Source of the DNA: Lachnospiraceae bacterium
GTDB lineage: Bacteria > Bacillota > Clostridia > Lachnospirales > Lachnospiraceae
Assembly (NCBI GenBank): GCA_017620155.1
Contig: JAFZQY010000041.1
Coordinates: 1 to 47,358 of the forward strand
Direction of reading: 5' to 3'
DNA length: 47,358 bases
A program made the translations under genes and the position numbers. Each line of letters begins with the position of its first letter. Position 1 is the stretch's first letter. The notes below the pieces were generated by a model that did not search any database, had not been told where the DNA came from, and worked only from the letters and a program-made list of their open reading frames with translations. Positions 6,399-15,601 of this stretch are shown here, in pieces.

Positions 6399-6773
6399 TT
6401 ATTTCATTTGTATATCGAAGAATTGAGACAAGTGCCTAACTGATTTTAAGGACTCTTCCCCAAGGTATCTTCCCAGCTTTCTGAAACCACCATTATCTTC
6501 TGTCATCAAATCTTCAAGGACAGTAACTTCGGCAACATTAGCAATTTCACTATTTTCCGAAGTTACCATTTGTTCAACAAAGTCAAATGCCATCTGTGCT
6601 TTCTTGGGATCTTCCTCGGCCATCTTTATTATAAACGGACAAACCACCATACCGAAAACCACATGCATTCCTATCTCGACTTCTGCTCCTGTTTCTTCCT
6701 CTTTTGCTTTGAAATAATCCGCATATTCCGGAAACAGCTTCTTAAATTCATCATATAACTCTTCGTATTTCAT
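6399..6773 (-). CDS. Hypothetical acidic helical protein (124 aa)
   Basis: The product begins MKYEELYDEFKKLFPEYADY and is almost entirely helical and acidic, with FVEQMVTSENSEIANVAEVTVLEDL near the middle. That pattern resembles small proteins described as immunity or DUF7674-like, but I am not certain of the family. It starts 17 bases after the stop of the zinc-ribbon gene with GAGGATAT upstream. No membrane segment is present. It belongs to the same transcript as the Sel1-repeat and zinc-ribbon genes. Confidence 0.55.
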   Translation of the reverse strand: MKYEELYDEFKKLFPEYADYFKAKEEETGAEVEIGMHVVFGMVVCPFIIKMAEEDPKKAQMAFDFVEQMVTSENSEIANVAEVTVLEDLMTEDNGGFRKLGRYLGEESLKSVRHLSQFFDIQMK

Positions 6774-6790
6774 GGCAGCATATCCTCATA

Positions 6791-7561
6791 CTACAAATAC
6801 TTACAATCCATTAAATCGGGATACTTCTTGGTTATATCAGGGGATATATTGTATTCAACCTCAAGCTCGGTAAGTCTTTTGATTATCTGTACCGCTTCGT
6901 AATGCTTGACTGTAGTCTGGACCATTCCTTTTTCATCTAGTATTTTTAATAAGTCCATGACATTAAGTTCGAATACTTTAGATACCTTGATCTTCTTCAC
7001 TTTTTCAACATTACTCACCGTGATGGTATAATCCAAATCATCATTCATACAAGGCGGGAAAAAACTTGCTCCGATAACATCAAACCCGCAGTTGCTACAC
7101 TTAAGTGCCATACAGGCACCATCTAAGCTACAGAGAAGGGTTTCATTTCCGCATTCAGGGCATTTGCCTATCTTAGGGTTTTCATACTCCTTACGAATAC
7201 AATACCGGCAGATATCGTCAGACATGCAATATCGCATTAACCCTTCGTTTACCAGATCATCCAATGTGGTTTCGTATTGCGCAAGCTCATCAGGATTTGC
7301 CGCGCACAACTTGCTTTGATCTACACAGGAATGATTGTGCCACCATACCGGGACAAGATAACTATAATGGCCGTATGAATGGCAATTACTGCACCATGCC
7401 CACGCACCGCCACGATTGGTATCTTCATATCGGTTAATATAGATATGCGCTCTTTTCGCTCCGCAATCAGGGCATACAACCGGGTATTCAGGCCTTCCTT
7501 CTACAAAAGGCTTAAATATCTGATCTATATTTTCACTGTCGTGCCACGCTATCTTTCCCAT
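6791..7561 (-). CDS. Multi-zinc-ribbon protein of unknown function
   Basis: A 256-residue protein with CxxC knuckles near residues 30 (CPDCG), 57 (CSNCH), 119 (CRYC), 134 (CPECG) and 154 (CSNCG). Taken in pairs they can form two to three zinc ribbons. The last 90 residues (SNVEKVKKIKVSKVFELNVM onward) are a helical domain that resembles part of a ribosomal L7/L12-like or scaffold fold only weakly. Zinc ribbons of this kind usually bind nucleic acid or hold protein complexes together. It sits 16 bases downstream of the Sel1-repeat gene. No known family is claimed. Confidence 0.6.
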   Translation of the reverse strand: MGKIAWHDSENIDQIFKPFVEGRPEYPVVCPDCGAKRAHIYINRYEDTNRGGAWAWCSNCHSYGHYSYLVPVWWHNHSCVDQSKLCAANPDELAQYETTLDDLVNEGLMRYCMSDDICRYCIRKEYENPKIGKCPECGNETLLCSLDGACMALKCSNCGFDVIGASFFPPCMNDDLDYTITVSNVEKVKKIKVSKVFELNVMDLLKILDEKGMVQTTVKHYEAVQIIKRLTELEVEYNISPDITKKYPDLMDCKYL

Positions 7562-7577
7562 ACAACACCTATTGCAT

Positions 7578-9467
7578 TTACAGCTTTTTAATGATCTTCT
7601 TAAATCTTTCTATCGGAAGACCGAGCTGGCTTTCATATTTATCAGTAACAGCGACTACCTTTACTGCCTTTTCTCCATCATATCCTTTAACGATTACCTC
7701 ATCTCCGACTTTTACAGATTTATCATCGCAAAGATAATCGTAGCACCTTCCGCTTTCTTCAAAGCATACACTGACGAAATGATATACCTTACCGGATAAT
7801 TCCTTTTTTACTGCCGGAGCAGTGAAAGAATAACCATCGGTGCAAATTTCCCCCACGCACTTATCATATAAGTAGAATTTTGTAGTACGCTTTCCGTAAT
7901 CAAACTCTACATGATCAAAAATGATTTCCGATGAACCATCAGCAATTTCAAATGTACTGTTCTTGGCTGTTTTGATGGTTATCTTATCCCTCAACTCGCA
8001 ATAGTCTGCCTTTGGAATAGTGATAAGCATCAAAGGCGCTTTATCTTCGTCAAAGCGTTTTATCGGTGAAGCAGAAAGGGAAAGAACTCCATCTTTCAAC
8101 CCTTTAACCTTCAATCTGCATCTTCTGTGTTTTATCAGCGCCCATTTTGTCCATCCCGGATAAAAGAACTGTTCTGTACGGCCCTTTTTCGTATACTCTT
8201 TTCTGACTTCTTCAAGTGCCTTCTGAACGCCGTTAAATACAACGGTGTCCCCGTAGTGATTGGCAACCGCCGTTCTTTTTCTTATCGCAAAATCAGCCTG
8301 AAGATAGTAATAATATGCCGTCTCCAGATCTTTCTGAGCTCCTATTTCATCACGGAAACAGTTACCCATACGGAGCGCAGCATCGGCGAATTTACATTCA
8401 TAGTCTTCTTTTACGAATCTCTTTATATTTTGCTTGTAAACACTCCAATACAGATGGTTTGCCGTTTCACCATCCTTTACTACGCCGTAACCATGAGCAA
8501 ACATATCGGCAAGCTTATAGGTGCTTTCAAAATATGTGTATGCATGACCGATACTAAAGTATTTAAATGCTTCCTCATATTCCGGCACACCGCCGTTACA
8601 TCTACCGTAGTAATATATGTATCCCAATGTATTCGCAGCTGATGCATCACCGGTCAACTGGTAATACTCTAAAAATGCATCTCTTGCCTTGATCCAATCA
8701 TTCGGATAAATCTTCGTTCCGCAATAATAACAGTAACCTCTTCTCTGTATAGCCTTCGGGTCTTTTTTATCACAAAGACTATCAAGACATTTCTTAAAAA
8801 GCTGTTGAGTCTTTTCCGACTGCTTATCTATACTGTCACTGTCAAACTGCTGGGCAATTCGAATTGTAAGACTCTCAGGGTACTCTTTTCCTTTCGACTT
8901 TACCCAGACCTCCAGACATTCCCTTAGGTTTTTAAAGTCCTCGGGCAGCAATTCCACAGGGTTTTCTTCAAGAATATCCCATCTTATTTCTTCGAGTTCA
9001 TTGTATGCAAGACTAAGGATATCTTTCTCTTTTACCTCATCGACTATATCTTCCCAAGGCGACTCCGGGAATGACAGATCTTCCTCAAACTGCATGATTG
9101 TATCAATCCATTTAAGAACATCCTCGGGCGGCATTCCGTCATAAGCGTTCACTCCTGCAAGAAGGTCTGCCGCAGATACTTTATATGCCTTGGAATCGGT
9201 CTTTACATATTCGGAAAGATAATTTATCCCATTACTCACTGCATCCAGGGTCAGTTCACCCCTAACAAAAGGTCCTAACTGCGATGTTTTTATAGCTGGA
9301 GTTTCTGCTGGCTTAAGTTCATGATCTTTAAACGTGATATATTCCGGCTCTATGTATTCTTTATCATAAAAGCAAAGCGTTACCTTTGTTCGTTCTCTAT
9401 CTTCAACTACTCCAATTCTTCCTGTCGCAATAACCTCGGCACAAGCCCCTATCTCTAATCTGGCCAT
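7578..9467 (-). CDS. Sel1/TPR-like repeat protein
   Basis: The product is 629 residues from the ATG at 9467; GGAGG directly upstream overlaps an in-frame GTG at 9473, so the ATG is the better start. The N-terminus (MARLEIGACAEVIATGRIGV) looks like a small beta barrel. The middle (about residues 260-350) holds Sel1-type helical repeats such as AANTLGYIYYYGR and STYKLADMFAHGYGVVKDGE. The last 200 residues are beta-rich and end with VGDEVIVKGYDGEKAVKVVAV. Sel1 repeats bind other proteins. With its neighbours it forms an uncharacterised operon directly downstream of hsdR. Confidence 0.7.
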   Translation of the reverse strand: MARLEIGACAEVIATGRIGVVEDRERTKVTLCFYDKEYIEPEYITFKDHELKPAETPAIKTSQLGPFVRGELTLDAVSNGINYLSEYVKTDSKAYKVSAADLLAGVNAYDGMPPEDVLKWIDTIMQFEEDLSFPESPWEDIVDEVKEKDILSLAYNELEEIRWDILEENPVELLPEDFKNLRECLEVWVKSKGKEYPESLTIRIAQQFDSDSIDKQSEKTQQLFKKCLDSLCDKKDPKAIQRRGYCYYCGTKIYPNDWIKARDAFLEYYQLTGDASAANTLGYIYYYGRCNGGVPEYEEAFKYFSIGHAYTYFESTYKLADMFAHGYGVVKDGETANHLYWSVYKQNIKRFVKEDYECKFADAALRMGNCFRDEIGAQKDLETAYYYYLQADFAIRKRTAVANHYGDTVVFNGVQKALEEVRKEYTKKGRTEQFFYPGWTKWALIKHRRCRLKVKGLKDGVLSLSASPIKRFDEDKAPLMLITIPKADYCELRDKITIKTAKNSTFEIADGSSEIIFDHVEFDYGKRTTKFYLYDKCVGEICTDGYSFTAPAVKKELSGKVYHFVSVCFEESGRCYDYLCDDKSVKVGDEVIVKGYDGEKAVKVVAVTDKYESQLGLPIERFKKIIKKL

Positions 9468-9482
9468 AGACACCTCCGTTTT

Positions 9483-10088
9483 CTATCTGCAAGGGATTGT
9501 CACTTCACAGGCGTAATCCTGCTCATACGCTTCCTTTGTTCCACGCACCTTCCAGTACTCTTTCCAATACTCCCACCATTTCTCACAGGCACTTTTTATT
9601 TCAGCGGGTTCATATTCACCCTTATTTCCGATAACCTGAATCGCATCTCCGCCAAGAATAAATCCGACATATCCGCATCTTCCTGCAAGAATATGTTTTG
9701 CACGTCTTACGACATCCTCATCAACAGTGCAGTCCTTACCATTGACATTTTTGTATTCTTTCAGAATTTTTACTGCGTATTCGGCATCATCGAATACAAG
9801 CTCGTCAGGATCCATTGTGAATGGTTCCAGCTCGTCATTATATAGTCTGTCATACCAGTCTTCCGGCAAATCCTCCGCAGGACCGTTATCGAGGAATGCA
9901 ATAAATGCATTATCCACGAATCTTATAGCGATATGACCGGACCTGGGCTCTTTTCCTTCTTTTGCCTCATCATATAGGAGAACTCCACCGAATTCAGCCT
10001 GAGCACAGTCTTCGGACAAGTCCCACCACATCCAGTAACCACAATCTGAAATTGCTTTACAAAGAATCTCTTTAACTTCCTTTGTCAT
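9483..10088 (-). CDS. Hypothetical protein, first gene of the Sel1 operon
   Basis: A 201-residue acidic cytosolic protein (MTKEVKEILCKAISDCGYWM at the start). It has a Trp-rich C-terminus (EKWWEYWKEYWKVRG) and ends ACEVTIPCR. No catalytic motif or membrane helix is obvious. It starts 44 bases after the hsdR stop with no terminator between, so readthrough from the restriction genes is possible. The Sel1-repeat gene follows after 15 bases. I recognise no family. Confidence 0.55.
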   Translation of the reverse strand: MTKEVKEILCKAISDCGYWMWWDLSEDCAQAEFGGVLLYDEAKEGKEPRSGHIAIRFVDNAFIAFLDNGPAEDLPEDWYDRLYNDELEPFTMDPDELVFDDAEYAVKILKEYKNVNGKDCTVDEDVVRRAKHILAGRCGYVGFILGGDAIQVIGNKGEYEPAEIKSACEKWWEYWKEYWKVRGTKEAYEQDYACEVTIPCR

Positions 10089-10132
10089 AATGAAACCTAA
10101 TCTTTCTTTTCTATAATCCTTCCGCTTTGATA

Positions 10133-13100
10133 CTATTCAGTAACCGCACTAACATACTGTGAAAGCCTGCTGGCATAAGCGCCGACACGCTCTTCCATAT
10201 TGTTGTTATCAGTCCAAAGCTCACACTGAAGCATAACGGTCTGTACTGCATCATCCATACCTTCCGGCGGATATTTATGCTTCTTAAGGAGTTTCTTGAT
10301 CATCATACGCATGCTCGCACGTGCGGACTCTCGCTTCTGCCAGTCGATAGTCCGGTTATTACGGAGTGCATCAGCAAGTTCCTTTGTGATAGCAATCAGT
10401 TCTTCATTTTCATAGAAGTCCTTTATCGCCTGTGGCTTGGTAAGGGCATCATAGAAAGCAAGCTCATCGGCGGTAAGGCCGAGTTCCTCACCTTCTTTTT
10501 GTGCAGCCTGTATCTGCTTAGCCAGATTAAGCAGTTCCTCAATAACCTGCTCATTTGTAAGCATGCCGTTAAGGTAGCGGTTCATCGCCTGCTGGATAAT
10601 CTCACTAAACTTTTCAGACTTAACAACGTTAGTTCTCTTATATATGATTACCTGCTCGGATATCAGCTTCTTTAACAGCTCAACTGCAAGGTTCTTCTCC
10701 TTCATCTTTCCGATCTCTTCGAGAAACTTAGGATCGAAAAGTGAGAAGTCTCCGTTTACATCCGAGAACAGATTTATTACACCGGTGCTCTTTATACTCT
10801 GCTCGAGAAGTGCGTTGATTCGCTCATTCATTTCCGGGAGTGATATTTTCTTGCCTTCTCCCTGATTGATAAGGCGTCCAACAAGAACTCGTACAGATTC
10901 AAAGAATGCTGCCTCCACTCTGAGTTTTTCTTCTACAAGAGACGAACACAATGATAGTGCCTGCCTCATAAGGAGTGCTTCCTTAAGGAAGTCATCTCTT
11001 TCGGTCGCTTTATCAACATCGACAATAAAGTTCACGGCGCCGCTAATGGCTCTTGACCTTTCAAGGTCAGTTCCGGTCATAAACTTAGAATAATCACATC
11101 CGTGGAACAGATCACGGCATACCGATAACTTCTCAAGGAACTTAGGATAAGCAACCTTGGCAACATCGGTATCACCATAGTTCTTCTTATCACGAGATGT
11201 GTAATCGTTCATTGCTTGCTTAAGAGCAGATGCAATACCAACGTAATCTACAACCAATCCACCTTCTTTATCGCCGAATACTCTGTTGACTCTGGCGATG
11301 GCCTGCATAAGGTTATATCCCTGCATAGGCTTATAAACATACATGGTGGCAAGTGAGGGAACATCGAATCCGGTAAGCCACATATCTACAACGATGGCTA
11401 TCTTCAACGGATCATCATTATCCTTAAAGCGCTTTGCGAGTTCTTCTTTATGACGCTTGTTTCCTATAATTGAATGCCATTCTTCCGGGTCCTTATTGCT
11501 TTCTGTCATTACAACAGCAACCTTATCTGTCCATGAAGGTCTGACCTTTAAAATTTGATCATATATCTTCATGGCGATAGCTCTGCTGTACGCAACTATC
11601 ATAGCCTTTCCGGTAAGAAGATCGGCTCTGTAATTCTCATAATGATCGAGAATATCGTTTACAAGAGAGTTGATGGTCTGCTCGTTGCCGAGAATAGCTT
11701 CCATCTGCCCAAGTTCTCTCTTACTCTTAGCAACAACCTCGGGATCGGCGTTATTTGCCATAATGTCGTATTCCTGGTCAATCAGCTTAAGAGTATCCTG
11801 ATCAAGATTAAGCTTGATAACACGGCTTTCATAATAAACAGGGCGTGTTGCTCCGTCCTCAACCGCCTGTGTCATATCATAAACATCGATGTAATCACCG
11901 AATACTTCGCGAGTGCTTCTATCCTTTAATGAAATAGGTGTTCCGGTGAAACCGATATATGTTGCATTCGGTAAGGTATTTCTGATAACACGCGCCGTAC
12001 CTATTTTGATCTTACCGGTTTCGGGATCTACCTTTTCTTTAAGACCATACTGACCACGGTGCGCCTCATCAGCCATCACAACGATATTGCGGCGCTCTGA
12101 AAGAGGCTCATCAGATTCTTCGAACTTCTGCATCGTTGTGAATATGATTCCGTTTGCCTGTCTGCCGTCCAATAACGACTTAAGATGCTCCCTGCTCTCC
12201 GCGTGTAAAGGTTCCTGACGAAGGAAATCTTTACACTTTGCAAATTGAGAGAATAGCTGATCATCAAGGTCATTACGGTCTGTCAGAACAACTATGGTGG
12301 GGCTGTCCAATGCCTCCTGCAATCTATGAGCGTAGAAAACCATCGACAATGACTTACCGGAGCCTTGTGTATGCCAGAACACTCCGCCCTTTCCGTCTGT
12401 CTCTGTCGCATGCTTTGTAGATGCTATGGCTTTATTAACCGCAAAGTACTGATGATACCCGGCAAGGATCTTATATTGCCTTAACCCTTCATTCGAAAAG
12501 CATATGAAGTTCTTTATGATATCAAGCAGTCTTTCTTTTTCAAATATGCCTTCGAAAAATGTATCAAACTGAGCATACTGCGTATTCTCGTAGTTACCGT
12601 CCTTCGTTTTCCACTCCATGTAACGGTCTTCGCCGGAAGTTATTGTTCCGGCTTTCGAAGTAAGGTGGTCACTCATAACACAGATGCAGTTATATATGAA
12701 CATAGACGGAATCTCATGCATGTAATTGCGGATCTGCGTATATGCCTCTGAAGCATCCGTCTCTTCTCTTGAAGGAGATTTCAATTCCACGAGAACAACC
12801 GGGAGCCCATTAAGGAATAACAATACATCCGGGCGTTTATTGCTGTTTTCGATATATGTCCACTGATTCGCTACCACAAAAGAGTTGTTATCTACATTTT
12901 TATAATCAACAAGATATACAAGTCCGGATCGTTCTTCCCCTTTTACAAGGTATCGAACCTCCACACCATGTTGAAGATAATCCATAAAAACAGAATTCTT
13001 CTGAACAAGATCCGCATTCTCAAAGTTCTTTAATTTGAACAATGCGTCTGCGATGGCATCATTCGGCATATCAGGATTGATACGTCTTAATGCATCATCC

Positions 13101-13231
13101 AGTTCCTGCTCATAAAGAGGACTTGTAAAGTCTCGTTCCAAATCCGGTGCATACACGTGTCGGTAGCCCATGTTTTGGAACAATTCTATTATGGAATTTT
13201 CGTAATCTGCTTCAGTGTAAAATCCTGGCAT
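10133..13231 (-). CDS. hsdR: Type I restriction enzyme endonuclease/translocase subunit HsdR
   Basis: The 1032-residue product has the full HsdR layout. A RecB-type nuclease domain lies in the first 170 residues, with the key VVLVELKSP block near residue 150. The helicase motor follows with Walker A HTQGSGKS near residue 290, the DEAH box (VVMADEAHRGQYG) near 390, the GFTGTPI motif, and helicase motif VI near QAIARVNRVFG. A long helical C-terminus contacts the methylase core. It translocates DNA and cuts unmethylated targets in complex with HsdM and HsdS. AAAGGAG precedes the ATG. It is separated from hsdM/hsdS by the cassette and recombinase region, so it probably has its own promoter. Confidence 0.97.
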   Translation of the reverse strand: MPGFYTEADYENSIIELFQNMGYRHVYAPDLERDFTSPLYEQELDDALRRINPDMPNDAIADALFKLKNFENADLVQKNSVFMDYLQHGVEVRYLVKGEERSGLVYLVDYKNVDNNSFVVANQWTYIENSNKRPDVLLFLNGLPVVLVELKSPSREETDASEAYTQIRNYMHEIPSMFIYNCICVMSDHLTSKAGTITSGEDRYMEWKTKDGNYENTQYAQFDTFFEGIFEKERLLDIIKNFICFSNEGLRQYKILAGYHQYFAVNKAIASTKHATETDGKGGVFWHTQGSGKSLSMVFYAHRLQEALDSPTIVVLTDRNDLDDQLFSQFAKCKDFLRQEPLHAESREHLKSLLDGRQANGIIFTTMQKFEESDEPLSERRNIVVMADEAHRGQYGLKEKVDPETGKIKIGTARVIRNTLPNATYIGFTGTPISLKDRSTREVFGDYIDVYDMTQAVEDGATRPVYYESRVIKLNLDQDTLKLIDQEYDIMANNADPEVVAKSKRELGQMEAILGNEQTINSLVNDILDHYENYRADLLTGKAMIVAYSRAIAMKIYDQILKVRPSWTDKVAVVMTESNKDPEEWHSIIGNKRHKEELAKRFKDNDDPLKIAIVVDMWLTGFDVPSLATMYVYKPMQGYNLMQAIARVNRVFGDKEGGLVVDYVGIASALKQAMNDYTSRDKKNYGDTDVAKVAYPKFLEKLSVCRDLFHGCDYSKFMTGTDLERSRAISGAVNFIVDVDKATERDDFLKEALLMRQALSLCSSLVEEKLRVEAAFFESVRVLVGRLINQGEGKKISLPEMNERINALLEQSIKSTGVINLFSDVNGDFSLFDPKFLEEIGKMKEKNLAVELLKKLISEQVIIYKRTNVVKSEKFSEIIQQAMNRYLNGMLTNEQVIEELLNLAKQIQAAQKEGEELGLTADELAFYDALTKPQAIKDFYENEELIAITKELADALRNNRTIDWQKRESARASMRMMIKKLLKKHKYPPEGMDDAVQTVMLQCELWTDNNNMEERVGAYASRLSQYVSAVTE

Positions 13232-13245
13232 AAACTTTTACTCCT

Positions 13246-13995
13246 TTGCATTTAATTCCTTATATTCATATAAACGATAATTTACTTCAGCAAGCTCAGG
13301 CCATATTGACTGCGTTCTTTATCGACTTCAGCCATTTTGGCGGACAAGTCCCAGCCGATTGGGAACAGGGGACCTTACAAGACATTGCCGATTTTTCAAA
13401 TGGCTACGCTTTTAAAAGCAAGGAATTGCTCGATGCACCTGCTCCCGATTGCTTTCATGTATTTAAGCAAGGCCATATAAATCGTGGTGGCGGGTTTAAC
13501 TCTAACGGCACAAAGAGCTGGTATCCCATTAGCAAGTGCGCAAGCCTTTCTAAATACATTCTCCGCAAAGGTGATATTCTGATGGCAATGACTGATATGA
13601 AGGATAACGTTGCTATCCTTGGTAACACAGCCCTTATGACTGTAGATAATCAGTACATTGTTAATCAACGTGTAGGCCTTTTACGGAGCAATGGGTACAA
13701 AAGTACATCCTATGCTTACATTTACCTACTAACAAATAGTTTCGATTTCTTAAAAGATTTAAGAAGTCGAGCTAATAGCGGTGTACAAGTAAATCTATCA
13801 TCAACGGAGATAAAAGCTTCTCCAGTATGGATAGCGACCGATGCAGTAAACAAGGAATTCAATTCACTTACAGAGCCACTACTTACAATGATCATGACTA
13901 ATGATATAGAAAACCAACGGCTTGCGAGCATACGTGACACATTACTTTCGCAATTGATGTCCGGCGAACTCGATGTTTCTGAACTTAGTCTTTAG
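13246..13995 (+). CDS. Silent HsdS tail cassette (second target-recognition domain)
   Basis: This 249-codon frame encodes only the second half of an HsdS protein: the central conserved helix (INDNLLQQAQAILTAFF), one target-recognition domain (DWEQGTLQDIADFSNG onward) and the C-terminal helix ending SQLMSGELDVSELSL. The nominal start at 13246 is a TTG with no ribosome-binding site, so it is probably not translated where it stands. Coding sequence proper begins at the inversion site 13271-13284. An opposite-facing copy of the site (14001-14014) follows its stop. Joining this tail in frame to a head cassette through the sites would give a full HsdS of new specificity. Confidence 0.85.
   Translation: MHLIPYIHINDNLLQQAQAILTAFFIDFSHFGGQVPADWEQGTLQDIADFSNGYAFKSKELLDAPAPDCFHVFKQGHINRGGGFNSNGTKSWYPISKCASLSKYILRKGDILMAMTDMKDNVAILGNTALMTVDNQYIVNQRVGLLRSNGYKSTSYAYIYLLTNSFDFLKDLRSRANSGVQVNLSSTEIKASPVWIATDAVNKEFNSLTEPLLTMIMTNDIENQRLASIRDTLLSQLMSGELDVSELSL
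13271..13284 (+). repeat. hsdS inversion site a
   Basis: TAAACGATAATTTA, forward orientation, encoding the N-D-N-L of the HsdS central helix. It opens the silent tail cassette. It shares 19 bases (TCATATAAACGATAATTTA, 13266-13284) with site b in inverse orientation. Confidence 0.85.
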
Positions 13996-14000
13996 GCCGC

Positions 14001-14014
14001 TAAATTATCGTTTA
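14001..14014 (-). repeat. hsdS inversion site b
   Basis: Inverted copy of the 14-bp site, just after the stop of the silent tail. Read on the minus strand it continues GCGGCCTAA, so a head joined here would end N-D-N-L-A-A-stop. Confidence 0.85.
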
Positions 14015-14104
14015 TATGAGACATACTCTTACCAACGGCGAGAGTAATACCAACGGAACTGCCGTTGATGTCGTTCTCTGGAAATAATACAAAGGAGAAA
14101 CGAC

Positions 14105-15088
14105 ATGAAAAAGAAATTGAAAACAGAGGTAATCCAACAAATGCTACGTTACCTCGATAATGCTCAGATTAAGCAGCTTGAAAAGGTTATGGAGCATGTG
14201 CTTTTTCACTATGAGATAAGTGCTTCGAGATTCACGCAGGAGGATGATAGCAAAGATCTTGTATTGATGTTTATAGCTGCCAAACGCGTAGAGGGTTGTT
14301 CAGAAAAAACACTGAAATATTATCAGGCAACAATAGAAGCTATGATGGTATCGCTCGGAAAGAATGTCCGGCATATTCTAACAGAGGATTTAAGGACATA
14401 TCTTACAGAGTATCAAGATAAGAATAAGTCGAGTCGCGTGACAATAGATAATATCCGCCGTATACTTTCCAGTTTCTTTTCCTGGTTGGAAGATGAGGAC
14501 TACATAATAAAAAGTCCGGTACGCCGTATACATAAGGTTAAAACGATAAGTAGTATCAAGGAAACATATTCTGATGAAGACCTTGAGCAAATGCGCGACA
14601 ACTGTAATGAAATACGCGATTTGGCTATGATCGATATGCTTGCCTCAACAGGTATGCGCGTTGGAGAGCTGGTTCTGCTGAATCGTGATGATATTGATTT
14701 TGTTGAACGTGAGTGTGTGGTATTTGGAAAGGGCGATAAAGAACGAATTGTTTACTTTGATGCAAGAGCGAAACTGCATTTGCAGGAATATCTTGATAGC
14801 AGAACAGATGATAATCCGGCTCTTTTCGTATCATTAAGGGCACCGCATGATCGTATACATATCGGTGGTATTGAGCATAGATTACGCGAAATGGGCATGC
14901 GATTGAATATACAGAAGGTTCATCCACATAAATTTCGTAGGACATTAGCGACGATGGCGATAGATAAAGGAATGCCTATAGAGCAACTGCAACGACTACT
15001 AGGACATCAGCGGATAGATACGACTTTGCAATATGCAATGGTTAAACAGAGTAATGTAAAATCGGCTCATAGGAAATATATTGGATAG
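14105..15088 (+). CDS. Tyrosine recombinase (XerC/D-like), likely hsdS invertase
   Basis: The 327-residue product has a SAM-like N-terminal core-binding domain (about residues 45-135) and a C-terminal catalytic domain. Its conserved residues are visible: Arg in STGMRVGELVLL, Lys in GKGDKERIV, the HxxR box in HPHKFRRTLAT, the LLGH box and the nucleophile Tyr in TTLQYAMV. AAAGGAG lies upstream. It sits between the silent tail and the second head, inside the region flanked by inverted hsdS sites, which is the usual place for the enzyme that shuffles type I specificity genes. A small hairpin (CAACGG-N5-CCGTTG, 14051-14067) lies in its leader. The cassette downstream follows after 12 bases. Confidence 0.9.
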   Translation: MKKKLKTEVIQQMLRYLDNAQIKQLEKVMEHVLFHYEISASRFTQEDDSKDLVLMFIAAKRVEGCSEKTLKYYQATIEAMMVSLGKNVRHILTEDLRTYLTEYQDKNKSSRVTIDNIRRILSSFFSWLEDEDYIIKSPVRRIHKVKTISSIKETYSDEDLEQMRDNCNEIRDLAMIDMLASTGMRVGELVLLNRDDIDFVERECVVFGKGDKERIVYFDARAKLHLQEYLDSRTDDNPALFVSLRAPHDRIHIGGIEHRLREMGMRLNIQKVHPHKFRRTLATMAIDKGMPIEQLQRLLGHQRIDTTLQYAMVKQSNVKSAHRKYIG

Positions 15089-15100
15089 GAAGGGAATACA

Positions 15101-15601
15101 ATGAAACACTTATTAAGTGATATTGCGGATGTGACGATGGGGCAGTCTCCAAAGTCTGAATACTATAACTCGGATGGCCAGGGGATGCCATTCTTGCAGG
15201 GCAATAGAACTTTTGGAAAAAGGTATCCTGTTTTTGATACTTATACTACTATGCCAACTAAGACGGCAAAAGCTGGGGATGTAATCATGAGCGTCAGAGC
15301 GCCTGTTGGTGATTTAAATATCACCCCAGTTGATATGTGCCTTGGAAGGGGTGTTTGTGGGATACGTATGAAAAATGGTAATCAAGAGTTTCTGTTTTAC
15401 TTATTGAAATACTATATGCCACAACTGATAAATAAAGAGAGCGGAACCGTATTTGGCTCAGTTAATCGCAATGATATTAATGGACTGGAAATTGATATTC
15501 CAGAGAGTAAAGAAAGTCAGAGTAAGGTAGCAAGATTTCTTTCAATGATTGACGAGAAGATAGAGGTCAATGATGCAATAAACGATAATTTAGCGGCTTA
15601 G
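15101..15601 (+). CDS. HsdS head cassette (single target-recognition domain)
   Basis: The frame encodes 166 residues: one target-recognition domain (MKHLLSDIADVTMGQSPKSE to LEIDIPESKESQ) and the start of the central conserved helix, ending INDNLAA-stop. Unlike the silent tail it has a strong ribosome-binding site (AGGAAGGG) and follows the recombinase by 12 bases, so a half-size HsdS is probably made. Half-HsdS proteins can work as dimers in some type I systems (established). Inversion of 15593-16284 between sites c and d would replace the AA-stop with the tail EEQALALFRHYF and give a full HsdS on this strand. Confidence 0.88.
   Translation: MKHLLSDIADVTMGQSPKSEYYNSDGQGMPFLQGNRTFGKRYPVFDTYTTMPTKTAKAGDVIMSVRAPVGDLNITPVDMCLGRGVCGIRMKNGNQEFLFYLLKYYMPQLINKESGTVFGSVNRNDINGLEIDIPESKESQSKVARFLSMIDEKIEVNDAINDNLAA
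15579..15592 (+). repeat. hsdS inversion site c
   Basis: TAAACGATAATTTA at the end of the rightward head cassette, followed by GCGGCTTAG (A-A-stop). It shares 19 bases (TAAACGATAATTTAGCGGC) with site b. Confidence 0.85.

Noticed and set aside
14001-14104. An attachment site of an integrative element next to the recombinase
   Set aside because: The repeated sequence is found only within hsdS-related sequence in four copies with matching reading phase. It is explained by specificity shuffling rather than element integration.
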